Origin: an uncultured Synechococcaceae cyanobacterium
Lineage (GTDB): Bacteria; Cyanobacteriota; Cyanobacteriia; PCC-6307; Cyanobiaceae
Direction of reading: 5' to 3'
NCBI GenBank assembly: GCA_902570945.1
Contig: CACGAJ010000005.1
Span: forward strand, 1 to 58,512
Length of the DNA: 58,512 nucleotides
The position numbers and the translations under genes are program-made. Positions 37,272 through 46,467 of the stretch are shown here, in pieces. Below the pieces are notes generated by a model that was given only the letters and a program-made list of their open reading frames with translations, searched no databases and was not told the DNA's origin. Every line of letters starts with the position of its first letter. Position 1 is the first letter of the stretch.

Positions 37272-38627
37272 ATGACGTCAAATAGTCTTAAATTTTTAAA
37301 CAAATTTAGGGAAGTCAAAAACTTAGAGATTATTGAAAGCCAATCTGATGTAAAAAGACTTTCAAAAGATTTTTATAACTACTCTCCAATCCTCACTGAA
37401 AGATTAGACGAATGTATCGCTGATTTGGTGGTAAGACCTAGTGATCATAACGCTGTGAAGAAAGTAGCAAAAATTTGTTGGGAATTTTCTATCCCTCTTA
37501 CTTTACGGGGTTCAGGTACAGGCAATTATGGACAAGCTGTTCCTTTGTTCAAAGGAGTTGTAATGCAGATGAGTCACTTTAATAAGTTAGAAGAATTTGA
37601 TCCAGATACAGGTTTTGTGAAAGTACAATCTGGATGTGTAATGGGAGATTTGAATAAACAACTAGAAAAATATGGAAGGGAATTAAGGTTGCTTCCTAGT
37701 ACTTGGAAAACAGCTACAATTGGAGGCTTTATTGCAGGTGGGTCAGGAGGTATTGGGTCCATTAGGTGGGGATTTTTAAGAGATCCAGGTAATCTTATTG
37801 GTTTAGAGGCAGTGACTATCAATGAAAAACCTGATTTATTAAAATTTGATGCTAAAGAATCCGAACCTCTAAATCATGCATATGGGACTAATGGAATAAT
37901 TACTTCTTTATTACTTTCTACTGATATCAAACGTAAGTGGTATTCAATAGTTATCGACTGTATTGAATTTGAAAAAACAATAGAAATATTAAAAACTCTT
38001 ACAAGCGCCGCAATTGATCTGAAACTAGGAGCAATTCTTGAAGAAGAAATTGTAGATCAAATGCCAAAATGGTTTAAAAGTAATTCAAGAAGTCACAAGA
38101 TATTAATTCAATCTACTCTTGGAGGAACTAAAACGATCGAGTTGATTTGCAAAAAATTCAAAGTTGAATTTACCCTCCTTGGCGAAGAAGAAAAACTAGT
38201 TAATGGAATTTCTGAAGTCGTATGGAATCATACAACTCTTCATATGAGGTCTAGGGATAAAAATTGGACTTATTTACAGATGCTTTTGCCACTTAATAAT
38301 GAACTAAAGTTAATTAATTTTTTAAGAAAAAAATGGGGTAAAAAAGTTCTTTGGCATTTAGAGGCAGTTTCTCAAGAAGGATCACCGCGATTAGCCGCTT
38401 TGCCTGTATTAAAGTGGAATGGTATAGATGAATTAAATGAAATAATGGAAGATTGTAAGAAACTTGGTGCGTTTATTTTTAATCCCCATGTCTTAACTGT
38501 CGAAGGCGGAGGCCTAGGAGTGGTTGACGCAGATCAAGTAAGAGCGAAATTAAAGTTTGATCCTAAAGGGATTTTAAATCCAGGAAAATTAGAAGGGTGG
38601 GAAGTAAAGGAACAATTTAATATTTAA
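37272..38627 (+). CDS. FAD-linked oxidase, GlcD-like
   Basis: Flavoprotein of the FAD_binding_4 (vanillyl-alcohol oxidase) fold. The FAD segment LRGSGTGNYGQAVPLFKG (about 78-95) and GGFIAGGSGGIGSIRWG (about 154-170) are clear. The C-terminus ends DPKGILNPGKLEGW, typical of glycolate oxidase subunit GlcD. A GlcE or GlcF partner is not adjacent, so a D-2-hydroxy acid substrate is likely but not proven. It sits behind the CodA-like gene and overlaps folC by 4 bases. Confidence 0.82.
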   Translation: MTSNSLKFLNKFREVKNLEIIESQSDVKRLSKDFYNYSPILTERLDECIADLVVRPSDHNAVKKVAKICWEFSIPLTLRGSGTGNYGQAVPLFKGVVMQMSHFNKLEEFDPDTGFVKVQSGCVMGDLNKQLEKYGRELRLLPSTWKTATIGGFIAGGSGGIGSIRWGFLRDPGNLIGLEAVTINEKPDLLKFDAKESEPLNHAYGTNGIITSLLLSTDIKRKWYSIVIDCIEFEKTIEILKTLTSAAIDLKLGAILEEEIVDQMPKWFKSNSRSHKILIQSTLGGTKTIELICKKFKVEFTLLGEEEKLVNGISEVVWNHTTLHMRSRDKNWTYLQMLLPLNNELKLINFLRKKWGKKVLWHLEAVSQEGSPRLAALPVLKWNGIDELNEIMEDCKKLGAFIFNPHVLTVEGGGLGVVDADQVRAKLKFDPKGILNPGKLEGWEVKEQFNI

Positions 38628-39856
38628 CATTTTTGTTTATTTGCAAATTTAATAAATTCAGCAACTAAAAAAATAGAACCTGTCAAGACAGGATGATTAG
38701 TTGGCCATTTTTCCAGGGAAAATAAATACTCAATGGCAAGTTCAAATGTTTTAAATTCAATTGCTTTTTGAAAGTCAATTTCTTTAATCTGTGAGAGATC
38801 GTTTAATTGCCAACTAGGTTGTTTTGGAACTGGCACAAGTAATAAGTGATCATTTTTCTTTAGAATTGTTTTTAATATTGCGTAAATATCTTTTTGTCTT
38901 TGGACACCTAAAATCCAATAAATTCCTTTATCTTCATTCTCCCAATTGCTTCGCTCATGAGAGAGTGCTTTCGCAGCAGGATAATTATGCGCACAATCTA
39001 CAAGTATTTCTTTGTTCAAATAATTTATTATTTCTAGCCTTCCGTTCCAAGCTGTCTTTCTAAGACCTTCAGATATGTGTTGTTCTTTAATATTAAATCC
39101 CAAATTATTCAGCGCTTCAATTGCTCCAACAGCTACTGAAGCATTTTGCTTTTGGAAAATCCCTTTTAATCCAAGCTCATAGCTGTTTGAAATTGAATCT
39201 TTCCAGATAATTTCTGCTCCAACTTCTTTAACTTTTTTGGTTATTAAATTTTCAACTTGAATATTTTGGTTGCATGAGATGACAATTGAGTTTTTTTCAA
39301 TAACTGCTAATTTTTCTTTGGCAATTTTTTCAATAGTATCTCCAAGAAATTCTTTATGGTCAAAGCCAATATTCCCAATAGCAATTATTGGTCTAGATTT
39401 ATGGGCTGTTGTCGCGTCTAATCGTCCCCCTAAGCCAGCTTCAAGAATGAGCAATTCAACTTTTTTTTTGTCAAAATAATTTAGTGCGCAGCAAATGATT
39501 TTTTCAAAAGGAGTTAATTCAAAAGTTGAAAAATTTTTTTCTATTAATCTATAGATTTTTTTAAAATCAGTTTTGTTAATATTTGTTTTATTAATTCTAA
39601 TCCTCTCGCATACGTCCAAAAGATGAGGAGATGTAGTTACACCAAAATTCCTTTTAGCTTCAAAAAGTATACTTTCTAAATATGCCGCGATTGATCCTTT
39701 CCCATTGGTTCCAATAATTTGTATCGCGGGGATATTCTCGCAAGGATTACCAAGTTCTTGAAGTGCTTTTTTTATTCTTGATAAACCTAACTTGATATTA
39801 TCCCTTTCATATTTAGGGGATAATAATTCAAAAAATTTTAAATTTGCATTTTTCAA
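38624..39856 (-). CDS. folC: Bifunctional folylpolyglutamate / dihydrofolate synthase
   Basis: ATP-dependent ligase of the Mur family that adds glutamate to folates and may also make dihydrofolate. The P-loop QIIGTNGKGSIAAYLES (about 46-62) is intact. The family segment LEAGLGGRLDATTAH (about 137-151) and the DCAHNYPAA motif (about 285) are present. The length of 410 is normal. It is 11 bases downstream of argD, likely in the same transcript. Confidence 0.94.
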   Translation of the reverse strand: MKNANLKFFELLSPKYERDNIKLGLSRIKKALQELGNPCENIPAIQIIGTNGKGSIAAYLESILFEAKRNFGVTTSPHLLDVCERIRINKTNINKTDFKKIYRLIEKNFSTFELTPFEKIICCALNYFDKKKVELLILEAGLGGRLDATTAHKSRPIIAIGNIGFDHKEFLGDTIEKIAKEKLAVIEKNSIVISCNQNIQVENLITKKVKEVGAEIIWKDSISNSYELGLKGIFQKQNASVAVGAIEALNNLGFNIKEQHISEGLRKTAWNGRLEIINYLNKEILVDCAHNYPAAKALSHERSNWENEDKGIYWILGVQRQKDIYAILKTILKKNDHLLLVPVPKQPSWQLNDLSQIKEIDFQKAIEFKTFELAIEYLFSLEKWPTNHPVLTGSIFLVAEFIKFANKQKC

Positions 39857-39867
39857 AATTTAAATTG

Positions 39868-41043
39868 CTATAACTCTTCAAAAATTGAATTAAGCTTATC
39901 CAAAAGAATATTAATTTCTCTTCGAGATATAACTAATGGTGGGACAATCCTTACTACGTTTCCTCCAGCAGGAACTACCAGTAATCCTTTATCAAAAGCT
40001 TTTAATGTAATTTTTTTTGCATCAGTATGATCATCATTGATCACAAGACCTTGAATTAAACCTAAACCTCTTTTCCCGGTAATAATATTTGGAAATTTTT
40101 TTGACAATTCTTCAAATCCAGCACTTAATTGTTCCCCTCTTAGATAAACATTATTGATAAGGTTCCTTCTATTGATTTCTTCTAATACAGTTAGGGCAGC
40201 TTTACAGGCGAAAGGGTTCCCCCCAAAAGTGCTTGCATGATCTCCTGGAGAAAAAATGTTGGCTTTTTCTTTTACTAATAATGCTCCAATTGCATGGCCT
40301 CCGCCTAATCCTTTAGCAAGGGTGAATCCATCAGGTTCAATTCCCAAATTCTCATAACCCCACATTTTTCCAGTTCGACCTACTCCACTTTGGACCTCAT
40401 CTAAAATGAGAAGAGAATTATATTTATCACATATATCTCTCAGGCTTTTAAAAAATGTTTTACTTCCAGGAATTACACCTCCTTCTCCTTGTATTGGCTC
40501 AACTAAAACGCCGGAAATTTTTTGATCAGTATTTTCACACTCCTCAAATAATTTTTTTACCGAATCAAAATTGTTAAATTTAAAAAATTTGAACCCTTGC
40601 ATCATTGGCTCGAAACCTTTTTGATATTTGGGCTGTCCAGTAGCACTCAAGGCTGCCAGCGTCCTTCCATGAAAGCTAGATTCTGCTGCGAGAATAATTG
40701 ATTCTTTATCTTTATTTGTTGTATTACCATATTTTTTAATTAATTTAATTGCTGATTCATTTGCTTCCGCACCACTGTTGCAGAAGAAGACGCTTTTGGC
40801 ACAACTCATATTCGTTAAAGTTCTGCTTAATTGTTCTTGTTCTTCAATGTTGTAAAGATTGGAAATGTGTTGAATCTTTTTTAGTTGACTTGATAACCTT
40901 CTTTCTAAAACTCTATCGCTATGTCCAAGACTGCAAGTTGCTATTCCAGCTACTGCATCAAGATACTTTTTACCTGTTTTGTCCCAAAGCCAACAACCTT
41001 TCCCTTTTTTGAAAGATATATCGAATCTATTATAAGTATTCAT
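39868..41043 (-). CDS. argD: Acetylornithine aminotransferase
   Basis: PLP enzyme of arginine synthesis. It has SGAEANESAIKLIKKYG (about 95-111), LDEVQSGVGRTGKMWGYE (about 213-230) and the PLP lysine in TLAKGLGGG (about 241-249). The true start is the ATG at 41043 (391 residues). A longer frame reaches 41124 only by reading through the tRNA-Leu gene. Five bases separate the tRNA discriminator (41049) from this ATG, with no ribosome-binding site, so the mRNA may be almost leaderless. Confidence 0.95.
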   Translation of the reverse strand: MNTYNRFDISFKKGKGCWLWDKTGKKYLDAVAGIATCSLGHSDRVLERRLSSQLKKIQHISNLYNIEEQEQLSRTLTNMSCAKSVFFCNSGAEANESAIKLIKKYGNTTNKDKESIILAAESSFHGRTLAALSATGQPKYQKGFEPMMQGFKFFKFNNFDSVKKLFEECENTDQKISGVLVEPIQGEGGVIPGSKTFFKSLRDICDKYNSLLILDEVQSGVGRTGKMWGYENLGIEPDGFTLAKGLGGGHAIGALLVKEKANIFSPGDHASTFGGNPFACKAALTVLEEINRRNLINNVYLRGEQLSAGFEELSKKFPNIITGKRGLGLIQGLVINDDHTDAKKITLKAFDKGLLVVPAGGNVVRIVPPLVISRREINILLDKLNSIFEEL

Positions 41044-41048
41044 CAAAG

Positions 41049-41130
41049 TAGGAGCGGTCGGACTTGAACCGACATACCCGAAGGTGCCGCATTTTGAGTG
41101 CGGTGCGTCTACCAATTCCACCACGCTCCC
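41049..41130 (-). tRNA. tRNA-Leu (CAA)
   Basis: An 82-base class II tRNA. The acceptor arm GGGAGCG pairs with CGCTCCT, with one G-U at the end. The anticodon stem CCGCA/TGCGG encloses CTCAAAA, anticodon CAA. There is a long variable arm (CACCTTCGGGTATG region) and a T arm GTCGG-TTCAAGT-CCGAC. The discriminator is A and CCA is not encoded. It is directly upstream of argD on the same strand. Confidence 0.96.
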
Positions 41131-41410
41131 AAGGCTTTTGAAAAAATGAACTTTTTTATTATAACAAAATTCAACTTATTGACTATTGTTTTGGTCAAGG
41201 AACAGTGATCAAGATAACGTTTGTTAATAGTTAATCTTTTCGATAAAAACATAGAATTATATTTATTGCATTTGCTGACAAGAAACAAGGTAAAAAAGAA
41301 AACTTAAACATTTATGATACATTTTTGTAATTTAATATGAGTAAAAGTCCTTTCTAAAAGGAAATAGCTTCATAATTAGTAATATTGTGTTATATTTAAT
41401 AAAAAAACAA

Positions 41411-41518
41411 ATGTCTAAAAAACAAGCAAAAAATTTATCTTTAAAATTTGTCCCTTATCTTTTTATTGCAGTGACTATATTTACAACATTTGGATCTAAT
41501 AGTGGAACTTGGGCATGA
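41411..41518 (+). CDS. Small membrane protein A of a two-gene pair
   Basis: A 35-residue ATG frame. A basic start (MSKKQAKNLSLK) precedes one hydrophobic helix (about 13-27), followed by a short GSNSGTW tail. It overlaps the next small gene by ATGA, a classic coupling signal unlikely by chance. I do not recognise the sequence. Proteins of this size are often photosystem or cytochrome subunits or toxins, but nothing here decides. Confidence 0.55.
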   Translation: MSKKQAKNLSLKFVPYLFIAVTIFTTFGSNSGTWA

Positions 41519-41625
41519 ATGAATTTAAATTTAATGGTTTAAATAAAATTTGGTCTAATCGCTTTCTAGTTTTGTTTATATTATTTTTGGGTTGTATTTC
41601 TCTAATCAATATTGCTTTCGTTTGA
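41515..41625 (+). CDS. Small membrane protein B of a two-gene pair
   Basis: A 36-residue frame beginning MNEFKFNGLNKIWSNR, then a strong transmembrane helix to the C-terminus (about 17-36) with one cysteine. Its ATG lies inside the stop of the first gene (ATGA). It converges on murA with 38 bases between them. Function is unknown. The pair is conserved-looking in design (basic start, single helix, tight overlap), but I cannot check homologues. Confidence 0.55.
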   Translation: MNEFKFNGLNKIWSNRFLVLFILFLGCISLINIAFV

Positions 41626-41663
41626 GTAAACTTTCTTTGTTTTAAAATATTTTTGGGAAAAGA

Positions 41664-43034
41664 CTAAGCTGCTTCGAGTTTTGAAAGATTTTCAGATTTA
41701 GGTTCAATTTGATATCCGTTTTCCGATAAAATATGTTTATTAAAGTTTCTTGTTATTTTAATCCCTAATTTTTTTAGTTTTAATTCAAAATTTTCATAAC
41801 CTCTATCCAAATGTTCTAAACCATAGATATTACTACTACCTTTTGCGATAATTCCAGCAATTATTAATGCAGCTGATGACCTTAAATCTGAACCAACTAG
41901 ATCCATCCCATTAATTGTTTTAACACCTTCAATATAAGCTACGTTTTTATTTAATTTTATACGGGCACCCATTTTCTTAAGTAAATGAATATGGTTCATT
42001 CTGTTTTCGAAAATAGTTTCGGTTATCTTTGATTCACCATTTGCAATTGTCATTAGAACTGTAAATGGTGCTTGCAAATCAGTAGGAAATCCTGGGAAAG
42101 GGGCTGTTTCAATATCTACACCTTTAATCTCTCTACTTTTGATTGAAATTGAATTACCTCTAACTGTAATTTTACTTCCACTTTCTTGAAGCTTATTAGT
42201 AACAGCTTCGAGATGATGAGGTATCACAGGAGAAATTGTTATTGAAGAGGAAGTTGCGGCAGCAGCTATTAGAAAAGTTCCAGCTTCTATTCGGTCCGGA
42301 ATTACTTTATGCGTACAACCACCTAGCTTATTAACACCATCAATAATTATTGTTTCTTTACCAGAGTCGTAAATTTTTGCCCCCATTTTATTAAGCATTT
42401 GGCATAAATCCTGAATTTCAGGCTCTCTAGCAGCATTTTTAATAGTTGTTCTTCCTTTGGCTAGAGATGCTGCCATTATTAGAGTCTCAGTTGCACCTAC
42501 GCTTGGACACTTTAAATTAATACGAGTGCCATGAAGTTTGTTTTTGTTTTTCCTTATCTTTGCCTTCACAATTCCATCTTCAATAATAATTTCTGCTCCT
42601 AATGCGATTAGTCCATTAATATGTTCGTCTATTGGCCTTGAGCCAATATTGCATCCACCTGGTAAGGGTACTTGAGCTTCTCCAAATTTAGTTAATAGTG
42701 CACCTATGCAAAAGAAACTAGCTCTTAATCCGTTAACGAGTTCATATGGAAGTTCTTTCATAGAAATATTTGTTGGATCTATTTCTAGTTGGTTGTTTTT
42801 ATGAACTAAATTAACTCCTAAATTTTTTAGGATATTACCCATTTTCTCAATATCAGTGAGAAAAGGAACATTTTCAAGAATTATTTTTTCATTAGTTAGT
42901 AATGAAGACGCCAATAAAACTAAGGCCGAATTCTTCGCACCACTTATCTCAACTATTCCATTTAACTTGCCTTGGCCAAGAATCTTTAAATTTTGCGATT
43001 TAAGATATGCTTTCTTTTTGCTTCCGCAAATCAT
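41664..43034 (-). CDS. murA: UDP-N-acetylglucosamine 1-carboxyvinyltransferase
   Basis: MurA (EPSP-synthase fold), the first committed step of peptidoglycan synthesis. It has SGAKNSALVLLASSLL (about 31-46) and the catalytic cysteine in LPGGCNIGSRPIDEH (about 124-138). The C-terminal DLRSSAALIIAG (about 398-409) is also present. The length of 456 is slightly above E. coli (419). The tail after the last domain is longer and low in complexity. It is divergent from the TrmH-like gene. Confidence 0.96.
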   Translation of the reverse strand: MICGSKKKAYLKSQNLKILGQGKLNGIVEISGAKNSALVLLASSLLTNEKIILENVPFLTDIEKMGNILKNLGVNLVHKNNQLEIDPTNISMKELPYELVNGLRASFFCIGALLTKFGEAQVPLPGGCNIGSRPIDEHINGLIALGAEIIIEDGIVKAKIRKNKNKLHGTRINLKCPSVGATETLIMAASLAKGRTTIKNAAREPEIQDLCQMLNKMGAKIYDSGKETIIIDGVNKLGGCTHKVIPDRIEAGTFLIAAAATSSSITISPVIPHHLEAVTNKLQESGSKITVRGNSISIKSREIKGVDIETAPFPGFPTDLQAPFTVLMTIANGESKITETIFENRMNHIHLLKKMGARIKLNKNVAYIEGVKTINGMDLVGSDLRSSAALIIAGIIAKGSSNIYGLEHLDRGYENFELKLKKLGIKITRNFNKHILSENGYQIEPKSENLSKLEAA

Positions 43035-43245
43035 TAAGACTTAATTTATTAAATTCATCATGACAAACTAATAATGTTAAGTCCACCCCATGTAACGTCA
43101 TGAATATTAATTAAAAGTGAAAATGTATTTTTTTGATTTCTTGGGAAATAAAAATTAAAAAAATAATTGATCAAAATATTTATGTAATTAAAATATAGTT
43201 GATAACAAATTTTTCAAATTAATCATAGAAAATACTTTTTTAAAA

Positions 43246-44067
43246 ATAACTAGTAAAAACAATAATCTAGTTAAAAGATTTAGATCATTTAAAAGAGGAT
43301 CATCTCCAAAAGATCAAGACTTTTTTTGCATAGAGGGTACACATCTCATTGAAGAGTTGCTGAAGTCTGGAAAAAATCCCTCTAAGATTTTAGTTACCGA
43401 AAAATGGCTAAGAAAGAATCAAAATCTAAGCAAAAAATTTCATCAGTCATTAATAAATATTGTCTCAGAGGAAGTCTTGGCATCTGCGATTTCAACAATT
43501 AATCCTGATGGGATAGCAGCTTTAATAGAGATTTCAGCGATTCCTAATTATCAATTTAATATTAAAGATGATTTTGTTCTTGTTCTAGACAGGATTCAAG
43601 ATCCTGGGAATATGGGTAATCTATTTAGAACTGCTTTAGCTGCGGGTGTTGATGCAATTTTTTTAGCTGGAGGGGCGCACCCATTGGGCCAAAAAGTATT
43701 AAGAGCATCCTCAGGTGCAGTTTTTCATCTGCCATTTTTAAGATTTGATGGAATTGAAGAAGAAATATTAAATTCTTTACTTAAGTCTTTGTCTGAATTA
43801 TCAAATGTAGGATTTAAGATTTTCTCTACTAGTAGCCATAATAAGAGTTCAAAAAAAACCTCAAAACCTTACTGGGAAGTTGATTGGTCTAGACGTACCG
43901 CATTAATTTTGGGTAATGAAGGTCAAGGTATTCATAAAAAAATTCAAGAAGCTTTTGATGAAACAATTACAATTCCGCATAGTGAGCTTGTAGAATCATT
44001 GAATGTGGCTTGTGTTGCAGTTCCGTTATTACTAGAACGAAAAAGAGTCGCATACACCTCTAAATAA
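43246..44067 (+). CDS. TrmH/SpoU-family RNA methyltransferase, start codon uncertain
   Basis: SAM-dependent 2'-O-ribose methyltransferase with a trefoil-knot domain. The three SpoU motifs are LDRIQDPGNMGNLFRTA, LILGNEGQGI and IPHSELVESLNVACVAVPLL. A substrate-binding domain precedes them. The first standard start in frame is TTG at 43357, but the frame stays open to 43186. Its sequence ITSKNNNLVKRFRSF, then IEGTHLIEELL, is the usual N-terminus of this family. The true start is therefore upstream, with ATA at 43246 the most natural candidate, or a start codon has been lost. Confidence 0.85.
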   Translation: MTSKNNNLVKRFRSFKRGSSPKDQDFFCIEGTHLIEELLKSGKNPSKILVTEKWLRKNQNLSKKFHQSLINIVSEEVLASAISTINPDGIAALIEISAIPNYQFNIKDDFVLVLDRIQDPGNMGNLFRTALAAGVDAIFLAGGAHPLGQKVLRASSGAVFHLPFLRFDGIEEEILNSLLKSLSELSNVGFKIFSTSSHNKSSKKTSKPYWEVDWSRRTALILGNEGQGIHKKIQEAFDETITIPHSELVESLNVACVAVPLLLERKRVAYTSK

Positions 44068-44078
44068 ATAAATAAAAA

Positions 44079-45518
44079 GTGACTGATTCAATTTTTGATT
44101 TTGATTTAATTGTAATAGGAGCAGGATATGGAGGTTTTGATGCCGCTAAACATGCTGCTGGTAAGGGACTGAAAGTTGCAATAGTAGAATCTTCTGATAT
44201 GGGAGGCACTTGTGTTAACAAGGGTTGTGTTCCATCTAAAGCTCTTTTGGCTGCAAGTGGAAAAGTTAGAGAAATAGCTGATTATGAACATTTAGCTAAA
44301 TTTGGTATACATGCTTCACCAGTAAGGTTCGAGAGATCAAAAATTGCAGATCATGCAAATAATTTAGTGTTAAATGTTAGAGAAAATTTAACAAAAACTC
44401 TTAAAAGGAGTGGAGTTGAAATTATTTTCGGCATTGGAAGAATTGAAGGAAATCAAAAAGTAGGTGTAAGAGATAAAAACGGAATTGATAAAATTTTCAC
44501 ATGTAAGAATATTGTTATAGCAACAGGTTCTTCTCCTTTTGTGCCCCGTGGAATAACTTTGGATAATAGAACCGTATTTACTAGTGATGATGCGGTTAAA
44601 CTTGAGTGGCTTCCAAGATGGATAGCGATTATTGGAAGCGGATATATAGGTCTAGAATTTGCTGATGTTTATACCGCGCTTGGTTGTGAAGTTACCATGA
44701 TTGAGGCTTTGGAAAATATTATGCCAACATTTGATCCAGACATAACTAAAATTGCTAAGAAGAATCTTATTCAAGCAAGAGATATAGAAACAAAATCAAA
44801 TGTCTTTGCTACAAAAATAATACCTGGATGCCCTGTAAAAATAGAACTAACGGATGCAAAATCTAAGGAAATTGTAGAAACTTTAGAAGTTGACGCTGTA
44901 CTAGTTGCAACTGGCAGAAGTCCTAATAGTAATAACTTAAATCTTGATTCGGTTGGTATCGAAACAGTAAAAGGCTTCATTCCTGTAGATGATCAAATGA
45001 GAGTTAAGAATGGTAATGAAATAATACCTAACATTTGGGCGGTTGGAGATGTAACGGGCAAACTAATGCTTGCCCATACAGCAGCAGCGCAGGGTACTAT
45101 TGCTGTTGATAATATTTGCGGTGGTAATGTCGAAATCAACTATAAAAGTATCCCTGCAGCAACCTTTACTCACCCAGAGATAAGTTCAGTTGGTCTCTCT
45201 GAAGTTGAAGCTAAAGAGAAATCTGCAAAAGAAAATTTTACTTTGGGAGTTGTTAAAAGTTTCTTTAAAGCTAATTCAAAAGCATTGGCTGAATTGGAGA
45301 GTGATGGATTGTTAAAGTTGATTTTCAATAAAGATAATGGGAAAGTATTAGGTGCGCATATTTTTGGGTTACATGCAGCTGATTTAATTCAAGAAATTTC
45401 GAACGCTATTTCAAGGAACCAAGATGTAATTGAATTATCTAAAGAAGTTCATACTCATCCCACTCTTAGTGAAGTAGTTGAGGTCGCATATAAACAAGCG
45501 GCTTCTCAAATAAAATAA
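44079..45518 (+). CDS. lpd: Dihydrolipoamide dehydrogenase
   Basis: FAD-containing E3 subunit of the pyruvate dehydrogenase complex, and in cyanobacteria of glycine decarboxylase. The FAD motif GAGYGGFDAA lies at about 14-23 and the redox disulphide in GGTCVNKGCVPSK at about 42-54. The NAD motif GSGYIGLEFA is near 187-196 and the C-terminal HTHPTLSE (about 457-464) carries the active His. The start is GTG at 44079. The E1-alpha gene pdhA is also in this window. Confidence 0.95.
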   Translation: MTDSIFDFDLIVIGAGYGGFDAAKHAAGKGLKVAIVESSDMGGTCVNKGCVPSKALLAASGKVREIADYEHLAKFGIHASPVRFERSKIADHANNLVLNVRENLTKTLKRSGVEIIFGIGRIEGNQKVGVRDKNGIDKIFTCKNIVIATGSSPFVPRGITLDNRTVFTSDDAVKLEWLPRWIAIIGSGYIGLEFADVYTALGCEVTMIEALENIMPTFDPDITKIAKKNLIQARDIETKSNVFATKIIPGCPVKIELTDAKSKEIVETLEVDAVLVATGRSPNSNNLNLDSVGIETVKGFIPVDDQMRVKNGNEIIPNIWAVGDVTGKLMLAHTAAAQGTIAVDNICGGNVEINYKSIPAATFTHPEISSVGLSEVEAKEKSAKENFTLGVVKSFFKANSKALAELESDGLLKLIFNKDNGKVLGAHIFGLHAADLIQEISNAISRNQDVIELSKEVHTHPTLSEVVEVAYKQAASQIK

Positions 45519-45530
45519 TATCTAAAATTA

Positions 45531-46418
45531 ATGGAGATAAGACGCAGGCCACCTAACCCAACAGTAAGGGTAGAAAATTTAGAATATGCTGTACCTCATA
45601 GAGAAGCACAAGCAAAAAATATTCTGGAAGAAATTGTATGGCACAAGGATATTGAAATTAAGAATTTTAAAAAAATAGTGTCTTTAGAAGATCTCATCAG
45701 AAAGATTGAAAAACTTCCTACTCCCAAAGATTTTTATAAAAATATTTTGGAGTCAAAAATAAAACCAGGAGTTATTGCTGAAATAAAAAAAGCTAGTCCG
45801 AGTAAAGGAGTCATTAGAAAAGATTTTAACCCTGAAAACATTGCAATTTGTTATGAAGGATTAGGTGCATCATGTATCTCAGTACTTACCGATAAAAGGT
45901 TTTTTCAAGGTAGTTATGAAATACTCGAAACTGTAAGGAGATCAACTAATCTCCCTCTACTCTGCAAAGATTTTATTATTTCTGCTTATCAGATTTATAA
46001 AGCAAGGGCATCTGGTGCTGATGCAATATTATTAATCGCTGCGATTTTAAGTGATGACGATTTAATTTATTTAAAGAAAATAGCTGATAATTTAAAGATG
46101 AGTGTTCTTGTTGAAGTCCATAACTCTAGTGAACTAGAAAGGATTCTAAAGTTAAAATCTTTTAATTTGATTGGAATAAATAATAGGGACTTAAAGACTT
46201 TTAAAACGGATTTAAAAACATCAATAGAATTGATGCATACATTTGCAGATATATTTTTAAAACAAAATATTATTCCTATAAGTGAATCTGGAATTAATTG
46301 TGCCAAAGATTTAGAATCGCTTAGATCTATTGGAATCAAGGGAGTATTAATTGGTGAAACTTTTATGAGAGAAACTGATATTGAACAATCGTTCAAGAAA
46401 TTATTTAACTCAATTTAA
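45531..46418 (+). CDS. trpC: Indole-3-glycerol phosphate synthase
   Basis: TIM-barrel enzyme of tryptophan synthesis. It has [16 protein letters not shown] (about 83-98), [21 protein letters not shown] (split by position, about 146-166), [10 protein letters not shown] (about 200) and GINNRDL (about 222). It is 295 residues, with about 30 extra N-terminal residues before the core, as in other marine cyanobacteria. It follows lpd by 12 bases. Confidence 0.95.
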   Translation: MEIRRRPPNPTVRVENLEYAVPHREAQAKNILEEIVWHKDIEIKNFKKIVSLEDLIRKIEKLPTPKDFYKNILESKIKPGVIAEIKKASPSKGVIRKDFNPENIAICYEGLGASCISVLTDKRFFQGSYEILETVRRSTNLPLLCKDFIISAYQIYKARASGADAILLIAAILSDDDLIYLKKIADNLKMSVLVEVHNSSELERILKLKSFNLIGINNRDLKTFKTDLKTSIELMHTFADIFLKQNIIPISESGINCAKDLESLRSIGIKGVLIGETFMRETDIEQSFKKLFNSI

Positions 46419-46467
46419 TATTGACTTCAAATCGTGCTATGAATAAAAAGAGTTGTACTAAATATAT

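Noticed and set aside
41044-41124. Extension of argD to the ATG at 41124
   Set aside because: The extra 27 residues are a translation of the tRNA-Leu gene; the family core starts at the ATG at 41043.
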